Below are positions 62,948 through 64,000 of a DNA stretch of 64,000 bases, piece by piece. A program made the translations under genes and the position numbers. The DNA comes from Beijerinckiaceae bacterium (GTDB lineage: Bacteria > Pseudomonadota > Alphaproteobacteria > Rhizobiales > Beijerinckiaceae), in assembly GCA_009773635.1 (NCBI GenBank), contig WSYC01000017.1:62001-126000 (forward strand), written 5' to 3'. Position 1 is the first letter of the stretch, and each line of letters opens with the position of its first letter. Under the pieces are notes generated by a model that saw only the letters and a program-made list of their open reading frames with translations, was not told where the DNA came from and ran no database searches.

Positions 62948-64000
62948 TCAGGCGTTCATCGGCAAATCAAGCTGCATCGGCTGAAGCGAAACCGGCAGGT
63001 GGATCATGATCAGCGAGCCGATCTCCGGCGAGGACCGCAGGCGGATCGTGCCGCCGTGGAGTTCGATCAGCGAACGGGCGATGGATACCCCGAGGCCGGA
63101 GCCCTTGCAGCCATCTTGCAACATGCCGTCGATATGGCCGAAGGGATCGACCATCTTGCCGAGATCGCCGGGGGAGAGCGTGCAACCCTTGTCTGCCACA
63201 AAGATGTTGACGTGATCCCCGCTCATGCGCGCACGGACGGAAACCCTGCCGCCGACCGGCGACAGGCGGATGCCGTTGCGCAGCAGATGCGCCAGTGCCT
63301 GGCCGATCGCGGCGGCATCGACATGGATCAACCTCTGGGCTGCCTTGTCGGTCAGGTCCGGTTCGATCTCAAGCTCGATACCCTTGGCCTCGGCAGCGTC
63401 CCGGACTTCGGTAGTTGCGGCCTCCAGCAATGCGCCAAGCGGCGTCGGAGCGCGTTCCAGCGCAACGCGGCCGGCTTCGATCCGCGCCATGTCGAGAATA
63501 TCCGAGATCAGGATGAGGAGGTTGGTGCCGCTCTCGCGGATATCGCGAGCGTATTCGACGTAACGAGGTGAGGCACACGGGCCGAACACCTGAGTCTCGA
63601 TCATTTCCGAAAAGCCGATGATATGGTTGAGCGGCGTGCGAATTTCATGGTTCATGTTGGCAAGGAATTCCGCCTTCGCCCGGTTGGCGCTGATGGCCTC
63701 AGCCTTCTGTTCGAGATAACGATCCGCGAGCTCCGCCAGCTGGCCCGCCTGCCGGCGGAAGGCCTCGCGGGAATTGCCGAGATCGGTCACGGTCATGCGC
63801 AACTGGCGCTCGTTCTCGACCAGCCGCTCTTCCTGAAGCTTGCGGCCGGTGATGTCAGTTCCGACCGAGACGTAGCCACCGTCACGGGTGTGACGCTCGC
63901 TGATCAGCAGCCAGCGGCCATCCTGAAATTGCGCTTCGTACGAGCGGGCACCGCTCTCCGGCTCTGAACCCCGGTCGATTTCGATGAGGACTCGAGGTTG
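62948..64000 (-). CDS. PAS sensor histidine kinase, PleC/PdhS-like (partial at right edge)
   Basis: The C-terminal part of a kinase whose 5' end lies beyond the window; the reading frame is open to 64000. The rightmost codons encode the end of a PAS domain (SYEAQFQDGRWLLISERH and VSVGTDITGRK), then a coiled coil, the H-box ANMNHEIRTPLNHIIGFSEM with the downstream FGP and SDILDMARIEAG segments typical of PleC/PdhS kinases, and an ATPase domain ending GSGLGVSIARSLIELHGG. The kinase may feed the CtrA phosphorelay. It converges on glnE with 23 bases between. Confidence 0.85.
   Translation of the reverse strand, partial: QPRVLIEIDRGSEPESGARSYEAQFQDGRWLLISERHTRDGGYVSVGTDITGRKLQEERLVENERQLRMTVTDLGNSREAFRRQAGQLAELADRYLEQKAEAISANRAKAEFLANMNHEIRTPLNHIIGFSEMIETQVFGPCASPRYVEYARDIRESGTNLLILISDILDMARIEAGRVALERAPTPLGALLEAATTEVRDAAEAKGIELEIEPDLTDKAAQRLIHVDAAAIGQALAHLLRNGIRLSPVGGRVSVRARMSGDHVNIFVADKGCTLSPGDLGKMVDPFGHIDGMLQDGCKGSGLGVSIARSLIELHGGTIRLRSSPEIGSLIMIHLPVSLQPMQLDLPMNA

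Noticed and set aside
1-64000. tRNA genes, CRISPR arrays, insertion sequences
   Set aside because: No cloverleaf-like sequence, regularly spaced repeats or transposase ORF was recognised by eye; a covariance-model search would settle tRNAs.

Overview
The window is a GC-rich alphaproteobacterial chromosome segment, most likely from the Hyphomicrobiales (Rhizobiales). The clues are a MucR/Ros-type regulator, a FeuPQ-like two-component system followed by ccmIEFH and glnE, a PleC/PdhS-like histidine kinase, CtrA-type TTAG-N7-TTAAC sites and a complete RcGTA-type gene transfer agent (GTA) cluster. The exact genus cannot be fixed from the sequence. No tRNA, rRNA, CRISPR array, insertion sequence or integrase was seen.

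Left part (1-34.8 kb): mixed housekeeping and accessory genes. In order these are efp; a divergent CPBP-like membrane protein in an AT-rich patch; a PfkB sugar kinase; an asparaginase; a pyroglutamyl peptidase; a lipoprotein hydrolase; a DUF2267-like protein with a duplicated C-terminal scrap beside it; an HExxH protein; a DUF853 ATPase; an AT-rich HEPN-like gene wedged before a LysE exporter; an M20 peptidase; a class IV aminotransferase; a small metal/DUF305 locus; murJ with a polyprenyl-phosphate glycosyltransferase facing a ChbG-type deacetylase; a DUF2268-like metalloprotein; sodB; oligopeptidase B and msrB; mucR; a DnaA-C-terminal-like HTH protein overlapping a DUF6456 protein; sufE; a histidine-kinase-like membrane protein under a CtrA-like site with a peptidoglycan-binding protein and DUF1491 behind it; a DUF1254/DUF1214 pair; a class A penicillin-binding protein; and a YcgN-type cysteine cluster protein.

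Middle (34.9-51.1 kb): a promoter-like sequence and a strong terminator bound a short candidate transcript directly ahead of the GTA operon. The operon runs g1 (small terminase), terL, portal, g3.5, a small ORF, prohead protease, major capsid, g6, g7, g8, major tail protein, g10, g10.1, a very short tape measure, g12, g13, g14 (NlpC/P60) and g15 (megatron), and ends with an endolysin fused to a holin-like membrane tail. A trypsin-like protease gene on the opposite strand splits capsid from g6, and a dispersed intergenic repeat sits between g8 and g9.

Right part (51.2-64 kb): a FeuPQ-like two-component pair, cytochrome c maturation genes ccmI-ccmE-ccmF-ccmH, a second OmpR-type regulator/histidine kinase pair overlapping glnE, and the 3' part of a PAS histidine kinase that runs off the right edge. 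A degP gene, often found between ccmH and the second regulator in rhizobia, is absent. The most unusual features are the protease inside the GTA operon, the candidate RNA/terminator ahead of it, the fused endolysin-holin, the HEPN-like island gene and the degenerate kinase under CtrA-like control.
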